From: UBA8106 sp964569695
GTDB taxonomy: Bacteria; Acidobacteriota; Vicinamibacteria; Vicinamibacterales; UBA823
Assembly: GCA_964569695.1 (NCBI GenBank)
Contig: CAZMUA010000007.1
Location: 62,001-126,000, forward strand
DNA length: 64,000 nucleotides
Direction: 5' to 3'
Part shown: positions 43,405 to 52,561 of the stretch, in pieces
Position numbering within the stretch: the stretch's first letter is position 1
Layout: every line of letters begins with the position of its first letter
The notes under the pieces: generated by a model
The model's input: only the letters and a program-made list of their open reading frames with translations
The model's database searches: none
Told to the model about the DNA's origin: nothing
Made by a program: the position numbers and the translations under genes

Positions 43405-44313
43405 ATGACCAACGACACTTTGTCACTGCTGCAACTAAGTCTTGCGAGGTGGTGTACCTACCTTGGCCTAGTCGGATTAACTGGTTCGATCATTGTTCGA
43501 TGGTTGCTTAGTCGAAACCGCTGGCCGCAGGACAATAAATCATTAGAGAATACACACTGGTCTATCGCGGTCTATGGTGCTGTGCTGCTGATCTGCGCAG
43601 CCGGTGCACGACTCTATGCTCAGACCTATTCCGTCTTTGGGCTCGATCAATTAGTCACTCTTGAATCCTTACGCATTGTTGGTCTTGATAGTCGATGGGG
43701 TGCACGATGGCAACCACACGCTATCTTGAGTCTCATAACCATCATTTCAGTGCTGATGGCAAAAACTTATCCGCGCGTGGGGTGGCGAACCACTGGCATT
43801 TTAATAGCAGCACTGTGGTCCACATCACCAATGACTGGGCATGCTATGGCCTTTCAATCTATCCTCCCGTGGACTATTCAGATTGCTCACGGACTGGCCG
43901 CCGGTCTGTGGGTGGGAAGTTTATTTGTAATTTTAATAAGTATTACTCGACTGACCACATCTTCAGATGGACATCAGCGACTTGCAGACATAATTCAGCG
44001 ATTTTCCCTTCTGGCACGGGTATCCGTGACAACGCTCATTATCACAGGTGCGTTGACCGTGTGGTTCTACATCGATACATTCGAACAATTATGGACGACA
44101 TCGTACGGACGCATGCTCTTAGTCAAAATGGGACTTGTGATTGCAACTGGAGGGTTAGGTCTGTATAACTGGCGCTGGTTGACTCCTCAATTAAGATCGG
44201 ACCGCAGTGCCGGGAAACTAGTTCAGGTCGCCAAGCTCGAAACTGTTTGTGCACTTCTTCTACTAGCGGCGACTGCACTGCTCGTGCATCTTGCGATGCC
44301 TCACGACCTGTAA
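43405..44313 (+). CDS. copD: Copper-resistance membrane protein CopD
   Basis: 302 residues, ATG start. About eight membrane helices are visible. The CopD signature region contains GHAMAF and IQIAHGLAAGLWVGSLFVI, with His and Met residues in the membrane part and a last helix with LVHLAMPHDL. It probably moves copper across the inner membrane, taking it from CopC. It is cotranscribed with copC. A tRNA-Leu gene on the other strand follows 46 bp downstream. Confidence 0.87.
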   Translation: MTNDTLSLLQLSLARWCTYLGLVGLTGSIIVRWLLSRNRWPQDNKSLENTHWSIAVYGAVLLICAAGARLYAQTYSVFGLDQLVTLESLRIVGLDSRWGARWQPHAILSLITIISVLMAKTYPRVGWRTTGILIAALWSTSPMTGHAMAFQSILPWTIQIAHGLAAGLWVGSLFVILISITRLTTSSDGHQRLADIIQRFSLLARVSVTTLIITGALTVWFYIDTFEQLWTTSYGRMLLVKMGLVIATGGLGLYNWRWLTPQLRSDRSAGKLVQVAKLETVCALLLLAATALLVHLAMPHDL

Positions 44314-44359
44314 ACCACGCAGAATGTTTCGCAACAGGAAATGAACAACTAAGGAAGAG

Positions 44360-44444
44360 TGCCGAGGGCGGGAATTGAACCCGCACGACCCAAAGGGTCA
44401 CAGGATTTTAAGTCCTGTGCGTCTGCCAGTTCCGCCACCCCGGC
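44360..44444 (-). tRNA. tRNA-Leu (anticodon TAA)
   Basis: On the minus strand GCCGGGG pairs with CCTCGGC (one G-T pair), with discriminator A at 44360. The anticodon arm CAGGA/TCCTG closes loop CTTAAAA, giving UAA for Leu UUA. The long variable arm (GACCCTTTGGGTC) is class II. No CCA is encoded, unlike the other tRNA-Leu. A TACAAT (44466-44461, minus strand) lies about 17 nt upstream and may be its -10. Confidence 0.96.
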
Positions 44445-44611
44445 ATCAAAATCAATCAATATTGTACTGTAACCCGTTCGAAACATTCACGTCGTTCGAT
44501 TTGACTGCCGAACTCTAGTATCAGGTTTAGTTTGTGGCACCCTTGTGGGAAGATGGCCACTGACACATTTTGCCTCGTTTGAAACTGCCCTTCTCCCTCA
44601 AAAGGAGCCGC

Positions 44612-45013
44612 ATGATGGCAAGTACACTCATTGGGTCCGTTCTTGTGTTCCTCGTTACACTAAGTCCAACCGTGGCTGCGCCTCAATCCCTTCCTACAGG
44701 TGACGCCCTGATTGTTGAATGCGGGCAGGCCGTAACAGACATGGAGGCCGGTGGTGAATTCAGCTCACGAGCGATCTATTGTCTTGGTCTTGTACGGGGA
44801 GTGCTAGAAACAGCATTTGAATGGTATCGAAACGATGTCATGCAGGGTGTCTCTCCCTCACACTCCCCCATTTGCCGACCTGACGACAACCTCACTGTGG
44901 GTCGAGCTATCCGATTTACACATCGGTATCTTACAGAACATCCCGAGAGACTGCATGAACGAGACACAGTGCTTGTTATGGATGCCTTGAGAGAGGCCTT
45001 CACCTGCCCATAA
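44612..45013 (+). CDS. Rap1a/Tai-like small exported protein
   Basis: About 133 residues from ATG 44612, chosen because AAAAGGAG sits 4 nt upstream; the longer TTG frame from 44570 has no such site. A signal peptide ends near TVAA. The mature part fits the Rap1a/Tai immunity fold: a first Cys (VECGQAV), YCLGLVRGVLE, ICRPDDN, and the ending HPERLHERDTVLVMDALREAFTCP. Family knowledge: some members neutralise type VI amidase effectors, but many are lone envelope proteins. No toxin gene is adjacent, so immunity is not shown. Confidence 0.65.
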   Translation: MMASTLIGSVLVFLVTLSPTVAAPQSLPTGDALIVECGQAVTDMEAGGEFSSRAIYCLGLVRGVLETAFEWYRNDVMQGVSPSHSPICRPDDNLTVGRAIRFTHRYLTEHPERLHERDTVLVMDALREAFTCP

Positions 45014-45058
45014 ACAGTCACACTGTCAAGCTCGACCGACCGTTGACCACAACCTTAC

Positions 45059-45328
45059 TTACCGTTCTCCCCGTGTCGACCCTAAAAATCGTCGACCTCG
45101 ACCCTGCGACCGCAGGGCACCTCCTGGCCCCTTCTCGGAACGCGAACCCGTCCGTGAGACATCATCGAATACATTGACCTCTCCCGCCGCGATCATCTTT
45201 TGCACTGTTTCACGTTCCGCATCAGGCGTGGCAATCTGCCCTTCTTTACGTGGACCTAGGCGAAGCACCCGTCCCTGGGACAGCGTGATTTTAAGCGGCC
45301 GGCCAGTCTTGTTAATGATCGTCTTCAT
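45059..45328 (-). CDS. Small conserved-looking protein of unknown function
   Basis: About 89 residues from ATG 45328. The first part (KTIINKTGRPLKITLSQGR, then RLGPRKEGQI) looks like a small beta-barrel, and the sequence QKMIAAGEVNVFDD ends the folded part. The last 35 residues are Arg/Gly/Ser-rich and probably disordered. It resembles small proteins often annotated as hypothetical with a KNLT..PL-x-LPGGK pattern. The longer frame from 45385 is possible. It converges with the Rap1a-like gene. Confidence 0.55.
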   Translation of the reverse strand: MKTIINKTGRPLKITLSQGRVLRLGPRKEGQIATPDAERETVQKMIAAGEVNVFDDVSRTGSRSEKGPGGALRSQGRGRRFLGSTRGER

Positions 45329-45512
45329 AAAGATATCGACCCCTATCGGTATTGACCATTGGGATTCTGTGTCTCGACTTACCATTTTGGCACGTTCAGG
45401 AACGTCATTACAGCAACTAACAGCATCTATGCGGAATTTTGACGTTACAAATTTTTACCAGACTCACATCCTGTTATGCTGAATCTGCATCTTTGACCGA
45501 GAGACGAGACCA

Positions 45513-47306
45513 TTGCTGAGAAAATCCCAAAACTTCTGTTGCCTTCTGCGGTTCATGCTAACCACGGTCTTTCCGTGCATGTGGCTCGCGGGTTGCACGC
45601 CCTCAGACCAAGGTGCACCCGTTGAGACGCAGCCCGTCCTAACGGCCAGCCATGCAGACGCTGAGCACTGGGCGACAGAAACCCTCGCCAACATGACCCT
45701 GAGGCAAAAGGTCGGCCAGATGATCGTCGAACAATTACACGGTGATTACGACCAGGCGACCCTCGAGCACTGGCAAACGCTGGTGCGCACTCACGGAGTC
45801 GGAGGCTTCGTCGTCTACGGCGGGACCCCACAAGCCACCGCCAACCTGTTAAATCAGCTTCAAGCATTAGCCGAGGTTCCGCTTATGATTTCTGCTGACT
45901 TTGAAGGTGGACCTGGCCAACAGTTCACTGGCGCCTCAGAATTTCCAGCAAACATGGCGCTCGCTGCCATTGGTTCGGAGGAACTGACCTATGAAGTGGG
46001 TCGCGTCGGCGCCACCGAAGGGCGCGCCATTGGTATCCACCTGACGTATTCACCGGTCGTCGACGTCCAGACCCAGCCACACAACCCGGTGCTCAGCGTG
46101 CGGTCATTCGGACGTAACCTCGATCTACTCGGACGCATGGCATCAGCTTACATCCGTGGCTATCAGGATCACGGGATGCTGGCCACCGCCAAGCACTTCC
46201 CAGGACGAGGCGATGTGGAACTGATTCCCGACACCGAATTCACCGTCAACACCAAGCCTGACCACGAAGTGGAACAGACCGATTTTCTCGCCTTCCAGCA
46301 CGCCATCGACGCTGGCGTCACATTTATCATGACCGACCACATAAGCGTGCCTTCAGTCACGGACGGCTCCGATCTCCCAGCGAGTGTGGAACCAGCACTG
46401 TCAACCCATTGGGTTCGTGAACGCCTTGGATTCGAAGGCGTGCTGACAACAGACGACCTCTGGTATGACAAAGTCGTCGACCGATTCGGAGCCGAACAAG
46501 TTGGTGTGCTTGCGATTCAAGCCGGCCACGACGCACTGCTAAAACCGCTCTATGCCATCAAAATGATCGACGCGATTGTCACGGCCGTCGAAAACGGTGA
46601 ACTTGCTGTCTCCCAGATCAACCAGTCCGTGCACCGTCTTCTCTATTGGAAGGCGCGCCTCAATCTCCATCAAGAACGGTTCGTGGACACCTCTCAAATC
46701 GATTCGAAAGTCGGTATCGCGGCCCACCGCGATCTCGTGCGCACAGTCGCGGAACGCTCTTTAACCGTGCTGACCAATGATGGTTTCCTACCAACGAATG
46801 TGGAAACGTTGGGAGACATCGTGCATATTTCAGTCCAAAAGACGGCCCAGCACCAAGCCGCGCGTGACATCACGGCACACCTCACCGAGATGTTGCCAGT
46901 TCGTCAAACGTTTACGCTGGGTCCTAACGTCGATACCGAGATGTATACGCAGGCCGTAACCGCTGCCCGCGCAGCAGACACGGTCATTATCTCGTTATTC
47001 AACCCGCGCACGGTGTACGTCGACAATGGCCCACTCCTACCACAGCACGCTGATTTGCTGCAGTCCGTCATTAAAGTGAAGCCCACTTCGACTGTCGTCA
47101 TGTCCTACGGAAACCCATATCTCGTAGAGACTTTCCACGGGAGCAGTGCATTTGTGGTTGGGTACGGCGAGGGCGGCTTTTATGGCAATCAGACGGTGTA
47201 TGGTGAGGCGTTTGCACGGCTCCTAAAAGGAGAAATCAGTGCAACCGGCACATTACCAATCCGTCTGCCAAACAGCTCAGGCACAACTGAACCACCTACG
47301 GAATGA
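45513..47306 (+). CDS. Glycoside hydrolase family 3 lipoprotein (beta-N-acetylhexosaminidase-like)
   Basis: 597 residues, TTG start (45513). The signal peptide ends in a lipobox with C28 (WLAGC). The GH3 barrel runs from about 55 to 380 with KHFPGRGD (K227, H228) and the nucleophile Asp D314 in TTDDLWYDK. In NagZ enzymes a loop after GHGDT carries a D-S-H acid/base; here the sequence is GRGDVELIPDTEF with no His, so another residue must serve. A C-terminal alpha/beta domain (about 400-590) follows. It may cleave peptidoglycan or chitin sugars at the cell surface. Base composition looks a little more GC-rich than its neighbours. Confidence 0.83.
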   Translation: MLRKSQNFCCLLRFMLTTVFPCMWLAGCTPSDQGAPVETQPVLTASHADAEHWATETLANMTLRQKVGQMIVEQLHGDYDQATLEHWQTLVRTHGVGGFVVYGGTPQATANLLNQLQALAEVPLMISADFEGGPGQQFTGASEFPANMALAAIGSEELTYEVGRVGATEGRAIGIHLTYSPVVDVQTQPHNPVLSVRSFGRNLDLLGRMASAYIRGYQDHGMLATAKHFPGRGDVELIPDTEFTVNTKPDHEVEQTDFLAFQHAIDAGVTFIMTDHISVPSVTDGSDLPASVEPALSTHWVRERLGFEGVLTTDDLWYDKVVDRFGAEQVGVLAIQAGHDALLKPLYAIKMIDAIVTAVENGELAVSQINQSVHRLLYWKARLNLHQERFVDTSQIDSKVGIAAHRDLVRTVAERSLTVLTNDGFLPTNVETLGDIVHISVQKTAQHQAARDITAHLTEMLPVRQTFTLGPNVDTEMYTQAVTAARAADTVIISLFNPRTVYVDNGPLLPQHADLLQSVIKVKPTSTVVMSYGNPYLVETFHGSSAFVVGYGEGGFYGNQTVYGEAFARLLKGEISATGTLPIRLPNSSGTTEPPTE

Positions 47307-47676
47307 CCTCACTAAAGACGGTCAGCGACACCATAGACCGGCCCGTGGCTTCAAAGGCCTCAATGAGTTGCTGATAGACCGGGTCTGCTTGCAGTTTCGC
47401 GTTACCGGCAGTCCAAGCGTCAGCACTTGCAAACTCAGTCATCACAGTAATGAGGTGAGGACTCACCCCTTCGGCGTCTCGCCAGACACGCAGTTCAGCG
47501 TCTGGGAGAATCTGCTCATACAGGTCGATGATGTTCTTGAGCCCACTCAGATATGCACCAACTTGTTCCTCCGGAACCTCAACCGTATTGACTTGGACGA
47601 CAGCCTGCCCTGAGACATCCACGGACATCGCACCACAAAGTAGAAACATCACGCAGAGTCCAGAAACGATTCGCAT
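47296..47676 (-). CDS. Exported ABM-domain-like small protein
   Basis: About 126 residues from ATG 47676, which has AGGAGG 7 nt upstream; the longer frame to 47775 lacks this site. The signal peptide spans about 4-22. The rest resembles an antibiotic-biosynthesis-monooxygenase-like dimeric ferredoxin fold (VQVNTVEVPEEQVGAYL, WRDAEGVSPHLITVMTEF, DPVYQQLIEAFEATGRSM). Catalytic residues are not obvious. Its 3' end overlaps the convergent GH3 gene by 11 bp. Function unknown. Confidence 0.7.
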   Translation of the reverse strand: MRIVSGLCVMFLLCGAMSVDVSGQAVVQVNTVEVPEEQVGAYLSGLKNIIDLYEQILPDAELRVWRDAEGVSPHLITVMTEFASADAWTAGNAKLQADPVYQQLIEAFEATGRSMVSLTVFSEVIP

Positions 47677-47752
47677 TGAAAGCCTCCTATCATTAATATG
47701 GTGAAGTGCACACCGCATGCATGCCAATTGTGTCAATCTCAGCAATTTGGGA

Positions 47753-48922
47753 TTATGCTTCGGCGGCCTGCACAAACATGGCAGCGAGATCCGACGCTGT
47801 CGTCCGACCCCAGGTTTCGTTCACGCCCAACCTAAAACCCGACCCATCGGCAAGTGGTGCCGGCAGCCGCACGTGCTGGCGTGCGAGTCCATCGCGGAAC
47901 GCATTCAGGTCTGAATGATGCACCTTTAACAGGAAGAGATTCGTTCCTGCTGGAATTGGTTCGGTCGAAAAAGCCTCATGGCCACTAACCAACTCGGTCC
48001 ACTCACGCGCCACACCAACGGCTCGTGCGTAACGCTCTGGAAACCCTCGGAAGTAATGCAATGCAATCGCAGCAAACGGCCAGACTTTCGCAAGACCTCC
48101 TCCAAACATTCGTCGTACATGAAACATTTGGTCGAGCAACGCACTTGGACCAGCGAGAATTGCACCAGATGGCGCATTAAAGTACTTGTAGAGTGAAACA
48201 TAAACCGTATCGAACGACCGGGCATAATCGGCAACTGACCGGCCCGTAAATCCAGCCTGTAAAAAAATTCGCGCGCCATCAAGATGTGTACGAATTCCCT
48301 CCTGGCGAGCAAAGGCCGTAATCCGATCCATCTCAGCTTCATCGAATGCCTCGCCTGACTTTCTTCTAACTGGTGATTCAATCGAGATCACGGACACCGG
48401 TGTAGAAACTCGTCCGCTGGCAGTTCGGTCAAGTAACGCGCGCACATTATCCAAAGTAAAGGTCGCCTTCTCGAAAGCCAGTGGCACCAACTGGATGTCG
48501 CTTAGGGTCTGAATCGTATCACCGGTATCGTTATAGAGGTGGCTTTCTGCCTGAACAATCGCCCGACTCGGTCCGCCTGCCAGCATGCGTACGGCCAAAT
48601 GGTTAGCCAGTGTACCAGTCGGCATAAAGACCGCACGCTCTTTGCCGAGCGCCGCAGCGAAAGCTTGTTCTAATTCTTCAACGACTCCTCCGTTGGAATA
48701 GGAATCCGATGCAATTGCATTTTCGGCGGTGAGTCGTGCCAACAGTTCGATCGACGCGGTCGGTGTGAGTCCAAGCCCATCGCCGGATAATCTGACATCC
48801 TGTTCATTGAAAACAGGCTGGGTAGCTGCTGCAGCAGCTGAACGAGGGGTTCCGGTTGCGAAACTGAGCGCCGTACCAGCTGAGCCTATCTGGAGAAAGC
48901 GACGGCGATCGATAGTTTTCAT
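47753..48922 (-). CDS. Tat-exported threonine-aldolase / beta-eliminating-lyase-like PLP enzyme
   Basis: 389 residues, ATG start with TTAGGAG 6 nt upstream. The N-terminus is a twin-arginine signal: DRRRFLQIG (6-14), a hydrophobic region and an Ala-rich cleavage zone (to about 33). The mature part is a fold-type I PLP enzyme of the threonine-aldolase family: GDGLGLTPT start, the SNGGVVEELEQAFAAALGKE region, HLDGARIF and the PLP lysine K246 in SLYKYFNAPSG. Threonine aldolases cleave L-threonine or beta-hydroxy amino acids to glycine and an aldehyde. Export by Tat is unusual, because PLP enzymes are normally cytosolic. It stands in tandem with the M14 peptidase gene. Confidence 0.85.
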   Translation of the reverse strand: MKTIDRRRFLQIGSAGTALSFATGTPRSAAAAATQPVFNEQDVRLSGDGLGLTPTASIELLARLTAENAIASDSYSNGGVVEELEQAFAAALGKERAVFMPTGTLANHLAVRMLAGGPSRAIVQAESHLYNDTGDTIQTLSDIQLVPLAFEKATFTLDNVRALLDRTASGRVSTPVSVISIESPVRRKSGEAFDEAEMDRITAFARQEGIRTHLDGARIFLQAGFTGRSVADYARSFDTVYVSLYKYFNAPSGAILAGPSALLDQMFHVRRMFGGGLAKVWPFAAIALHYFRGFPERYARAVGVAREWTELVSGHEAFSTEPIPAGTNLFLLKVHHSDLNAFRDGLARQHVRLPAPLADGSGFRLGVNETWGRTTASDLAAMFVQAAEA

Positions 48923-48983
48923 GAAAGACTCCTAATGGCTGTCTTGACTTGTTGCTTATTTACAAGGTTTCTCACTGCATTAA

Positions 48984-51599
48984 TTACCGTTCCACGCCAG
49001 AACCCATAAGCGCGTTAAAGACAAGCTTGAAAGTGCCATGCGTCTGAGCTCGGTGCTGTACTCGGAACCCGATTAATACAACTCGACCTTGCCCCTGCTG
49101 CACTGAAACCATCGCTGCCTTTTCCGCGATCACAGCTTCGCCAAGGAGCCAGCCGCTTTGCAGAATGTCACGCTCAATAAAGGTGGCGATCCGGTCGACC
49201 CGATCGTTATTTGGTGTAGCCACCACTTCGTAGACCTGATTACCGCGAAGAAAGGTTGCCAACCCCTCCGACGGCATGCCATAGGCGAGAGGATGCTTCG
49301 AATCAATGTCGACTTTAAGTGTCGATCCGGGTGACCAAAATTCCGTTGGCGACAAACTTGCGACAAGATTTCGCACTGGTAGCTTAAACTTCTGAATCGG
49401 GAGGTTCCCCGCTTCGGCAAACGTAACAAGTGTGCCACCTTGATCAACAAAAGACTTCAGGGCAGCTACACCTTCATCTCCGAAGCCGCTACGGTAGGCG
49501 GGCGGGTAATCTTCAGGTCTTGAACGAACGCGTGCACCACTTTCAGCTGGCTCACCGGTCATTCTAGCGACACTGTCGGCCGGAAGAATGATCACGTCAT
49601 AATTTTCATGTAAATTGCCAGCAGTGATCGTCGCATCCATTAATGATTCGTAAGGAAATGCAAAGTCCTCCAGCAGCCAGCGAGTCCAACCTTCATCCAT
49701 ATTCCCACCATAATATCGCTGGTACATTCCAATTCGAGCCTGGCGTAACGGCTCACTGACACGACTAGAGTCAACGTTGCCCGGTGAAAAATTGACACCG
49801 GTCGTCTGCGCTATCTGCGTCACAACATCGTCAGACGCCACACCGGCCACGACAAAGTCTCCAGCTCTGAGTCCGTTATCGGAAGTGGTAACACGCCGCA
49901 CACTAACATTGGCCGCGAGAAGTAGATTGGCCGCCTTGAAGCTATCGTTCAGTCGACCGTCGAACACGTAACCAAAACGACCCTGCTCGACTGTCCCTTC
50001 CGGTGCAAGTAGTGCATCAACAGGCTCAATCGTCGTCTCAATAACTGATTTGACAGGATCCACTCGCACACCCATAAATTCTGCCATCGTGTCAGTCGAC
50101 ATGTCGTACGGCCGTATAGGGTTGCCATCACGGTCTCTCGTATAAGTATTGTCTGGGTAGAAGGTCCGGCCAAGCAGCCAACGAATCACGCCACGCTTAG
50201 GCTGAGCCATCGAAACAATGAACGACCCAGCCTTGTAAATACGACCTTCGTGGGTGAATCCAGTTGTGGCACGTTGCACGTCGATGCCTTGTCTGACCAA
50301 GTTATTCACCATCTTGAACACCGTGAGCAAATCGTGTTGATCCATTGGAATTACAAATGCAACGGGTGACATCGATTGGCCACGTTCAATTTGGCGAATC
50401 GCCTTCAGGTGCGCGTTCCGGAGAACCGTGGCACGATGTCGAGCAGCTATATCTAACGTCGCGATTGCCGCAATCTTCTGCTGCTCAACGATGTCACGGA
50501 CGTGCCACCACCCGCCTTCCCATGGGTTTGGGAACGTCGTTTGCGCCTCATATTCCGGTAAGCCTCTCGAACCGTTGAGTTGATCAGGGTGAACAAACAG
50601 TGGTGTGGCTAGACGAGCACTCGCCGACTCGGTCAACATGCCGGCGATATTATGAAAAGGAGTGATCCAATGGAAACCAAAGTGACCCCACCCTGAGTAG
50701 ATAGCTGCATTGACAACGCCAGCGTTGCCAGCCTCTTCTTCCTTATAGGCGATGTGTGCGCCATACCAACTCATTTCACGCCACACCAGAGGATCGGCCT
50801 CAGGACGGATCGGCTCAGCGTAGGGTGGAACGTAGATCCTGGCGCCATAAGCACCCATCTGGTGATGATCAATGTAGGCCTGCGGAATCCAGTCACGAAA
50901 CAAAATCTTGGCACCATACTGCGACTCGACAGTATTCTGTTGGAACGCATCACGGTTGTTATCATGCCCGATATAATGATGGTACAACCAAGGAAGACCA
51001 CCGCCTTCGTACTCCGTGCCAACATTTTCGTTGTACCAATCAGTAACCATGATCTCACCGTCAGGATTGAAGGATGGAATCATGATAGCGATTGTCTCAT
51101 CTAGAATTCGCGTCACTTCGTCATCAGTACGAGTCACGAGGTCATAGGTTAGTTCAGCGGCCATCTGGCTCGAGGCAACCTCCGATGAATGCAGCCCCAT
51201 CGACTGAACAACAACAACCTTTCCATCAAGAATCGCCTGCTCAATTTCTTGTTGAGGTACGCCCCGCGGGTCACTCAACTTAACGTTGATTTCGCGCAGC
51301 GCTTCAAGACGAGCCAAATTATCTGGTGAAGAAATAAACAAAGCTAAGAATGGATTACCGAGTGTCGTCTGCCCCATATCCACAACCGTGAGGCGATCAC
51401 TTTCATGTCCTAGAATTTCGTAATACTCAACCAGCTTGTCCCATCGAGCTAATTTACGGTCGGCTCCCATTTGAAAACCAAAGAATTCTTCGGGTGATGG
51501 AATGTCCTGGGCAACGACAACCTCTTGGCGAGATCCGAACAAAGTTATAGTTGCGATCAGGACGACCGCGAATCGCAGTATTAATCGATCCGACGTCAT
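48984..51599 (-). CDS. Secreted M14-family zinc carboxypeptidase, large
   Basis: About 871 residues from ATG 51599, which has AAGGAG 9 nt upstream; a GTG at 51608 is the other option. Signal peptide about 5-31 (ends VVAQD). The zinc motif is H-x2-E, H137 and E140 in GLHSSE, and the third ligand is in the YIDHHQMG stretch (245-246). The catalytic Glu is probably that of the later TESAS. The C-terminal 300 residues (from about 560) look like an amidotransferase/ThuA-type domain (DVIILPADS, FVDQGGTLVTFAEAG, GRVVLIGFR). It likely trims peptides in the periplasm or outside. It follows the dienoyl-CoA-hydratase-like gene by 96 bp. Confidence 0.85.
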   Translation of the reverse strand: MTSDRLILRFAVVLIATITLFGSRQEVVVAQDIPSPEEFFGFQMGADRKLARWDKLVEYYEILGHESDRLTVVDMGQTTLGNPFLALFISSPDNLARLEALREINVKLSDPRGVPQQEIEQAILDGKVVVVQSMGLHSSEVASSQMAAELTYDLVTRTDDEVTRILDETIAIMIPSFNPDGEIMVTDWYNENVGTEYEGGGLPWLYHHYIGHDNNRDAFQQNTVESQYGAKILFRDWIPQAYIDHHQMGAYGARIYVPPYAEPIRPEADPLVWREMSWYGAHIAYKEEEAGNAGVVNAAIYSGWGHFGFHWITPFHNIAGMLTESASARLATPLFVHPDQLNGSRGLPEYEAQTTFPNPWEGGWWHVRDIVEQQKIAAIATLDIAARHRATVLRNAHLKAIRQIERGQSMSPVAFVIPMDQHDLLTVFKMVNNLVRQGIDVQRATTGFTHEGRIYKAGSFIVSMAQPKRGVIRWLLGRTFYPDNTYTRDRDGNPIRPYDMSTDTMAEFMGVRVDPVKSVIETTIEPVDALLAPEGTVEQGRFGYVFDGRLNDSFKAANLLLAANVSVRRVTTSDNGLRAGDFVVAGVASDDVVTQIAQTTGVNFSPGNVDSSRVSEPLRQARIGMYQRYYGGNMDEGWTRWLLEDFAFPYESLMDATITAGNLHENYDVIILPADSVARMTGEPAESGARVRSRPEDYPPAYRSGFGDEGVAALKSFVDQGGTLVTFAEAGNLPIQKFKLPVRNLVASLSPTEFWSPGSTLKVDIDSKHPLAYGMPSEGLATFLRGNQVYEVVATPNNDRVDRIATFIERDILQSGWLLGEAVIAEKAAMVSVQQGQGRVVLIGFRVQHRAQTHGTFKLVFNALMGSGVER

Positions 51600-51695
51600 A
51601 GAATTCACTCCTTCAGACGAGGTTTACGATTACATTCCCTCGGGAAAACAAGATGAGAGCACGTCACCTAGCAAGAACTCAGTGTGATGATCAAC

Positions 51696-52466
51696 TTAGT
51701 CGCTCCACTGCGGTGACCGCTTATCCAGAAAAGCCGTCACAGCTTCGACGACATCAGTAGTACGCATAAGTTCATTCAGATACAGTCTTTCAAGGTCGGG
51801 TAGGATCCGCTTCACCTTATCCCGAAGTCCCATACGAGTAGCAGTCACAGCATGACGAAGACCTGCTGCTGAACGGACTGCTAAGAACTGATCAAACCAC
51901 GTGTCGACAGCCTCATCTAGTTCGGCCTCCGGTGCAACAAGCGTCACGAGTCCCATCTCGTGCCAAGACTTAGCGGGCCTTGTCGTACCAGTTAGGATGG
52001 CTCTGCTGGCATGGGCGTGCCCAACACGAAGAGGAAGGAGCGCTGCCGCCGCAGGTGGAAAGGCCGCCAACGCGACTTCGGGAATACCAAATACAGCTTC
52101 CTCTGATGCAAAGATAAAATCACACGCTAGCGCTAGCTCAAAGCCCCCCCCAATGCACCGTCCTTTCACCACTGCTGCTGTGGGAGCTGGCGTTTCCAAC
52201 ATATCTCCAATTAATCTGTTCATTTCAGGCAACATACGTTCAACCAAGCCAGGCGCGTGCTCCTGCACGCTCGCACCGAAACTGAACTCACCGCCACTAC
52301 CTTCAAAGCTAACCATACGCAGTGAGTGCTCTTCTTGCAACGACGCCAAAGCGGTTCGCACTTGCACCGCCATCTCAGTCGTAATGACGTTCCCCTTCGG
52401 ATGGTCCAAGACAATCTTTAGACGAGTCCGGTTTTCGTTATATATCGTTTTAATCAGTGCTGTCAT
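51696..52466 (-). CDS. Enoyl-CoA hydratase/isomerase, cyclohexadienyl-CoA-hydratase-like
   Basis: About 256 residues from ATG 52466. The crotonase fold shows the oxyanion-hole residues in GEFSFGASVQEH and GRCIGGGFELALACDF, and PEVALAAFPPAAAALLP. The block HPKGNVITTEM and FSFGAS..EH is typical of cyclohexa-1,5-dienecarbonyl-CoA hydratases of anaerobic aromatic degradation and their relatives; I cannot confirm the substrate. It lies 95 bp after pheA. No other benzoyl-CoA genes are in the window, so a general enoyl-CoA hydratase role is equally possible. Confidence 0.75.
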   Translation of the reverse strand: MTALIKTIYNENRTRLKIVLDHPKGNVITTEMAVQVRTALASLQEEHSLRMVSFEGSGGEFSFGASVQEHAPGLVERMLPEMNRLIGDMLETPAPTAAVVKGRCIGGGFELALACDFIFASEEAVFGIPEVALAAFPPAAAALLPLRVGHAHASRAILTGTTRPAKSWHEMGLVTLVAPEAELDEAVDTWFDQFLAVRSAAGLRHAVTATRMGLRDKVKRILPDLERLYLNELMRTTDVVEAVTAFLDKRSPQWSD

Positions 52467-52561
52467 ACAGCTCAATCAACTTTCAGAAATTAACTTCATG
52501 ACAAAAACGGTGGACAAGCTTACATCCCATACCAAAACATATTCAATAATCGAACAGACGA

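Noticed and set aside
43695..44168. 157-codon plus-strand frame inside copD
   Set aside because: Shadow of copD in another frame; rich in His and Cys only because of the reading frame.
22949..44444. tRNA genes as integration sites of mobile elements
   Set aside because: No integrase, no repeated tRNA 3' ends and no change in gene style beside either tRNA-Leu.
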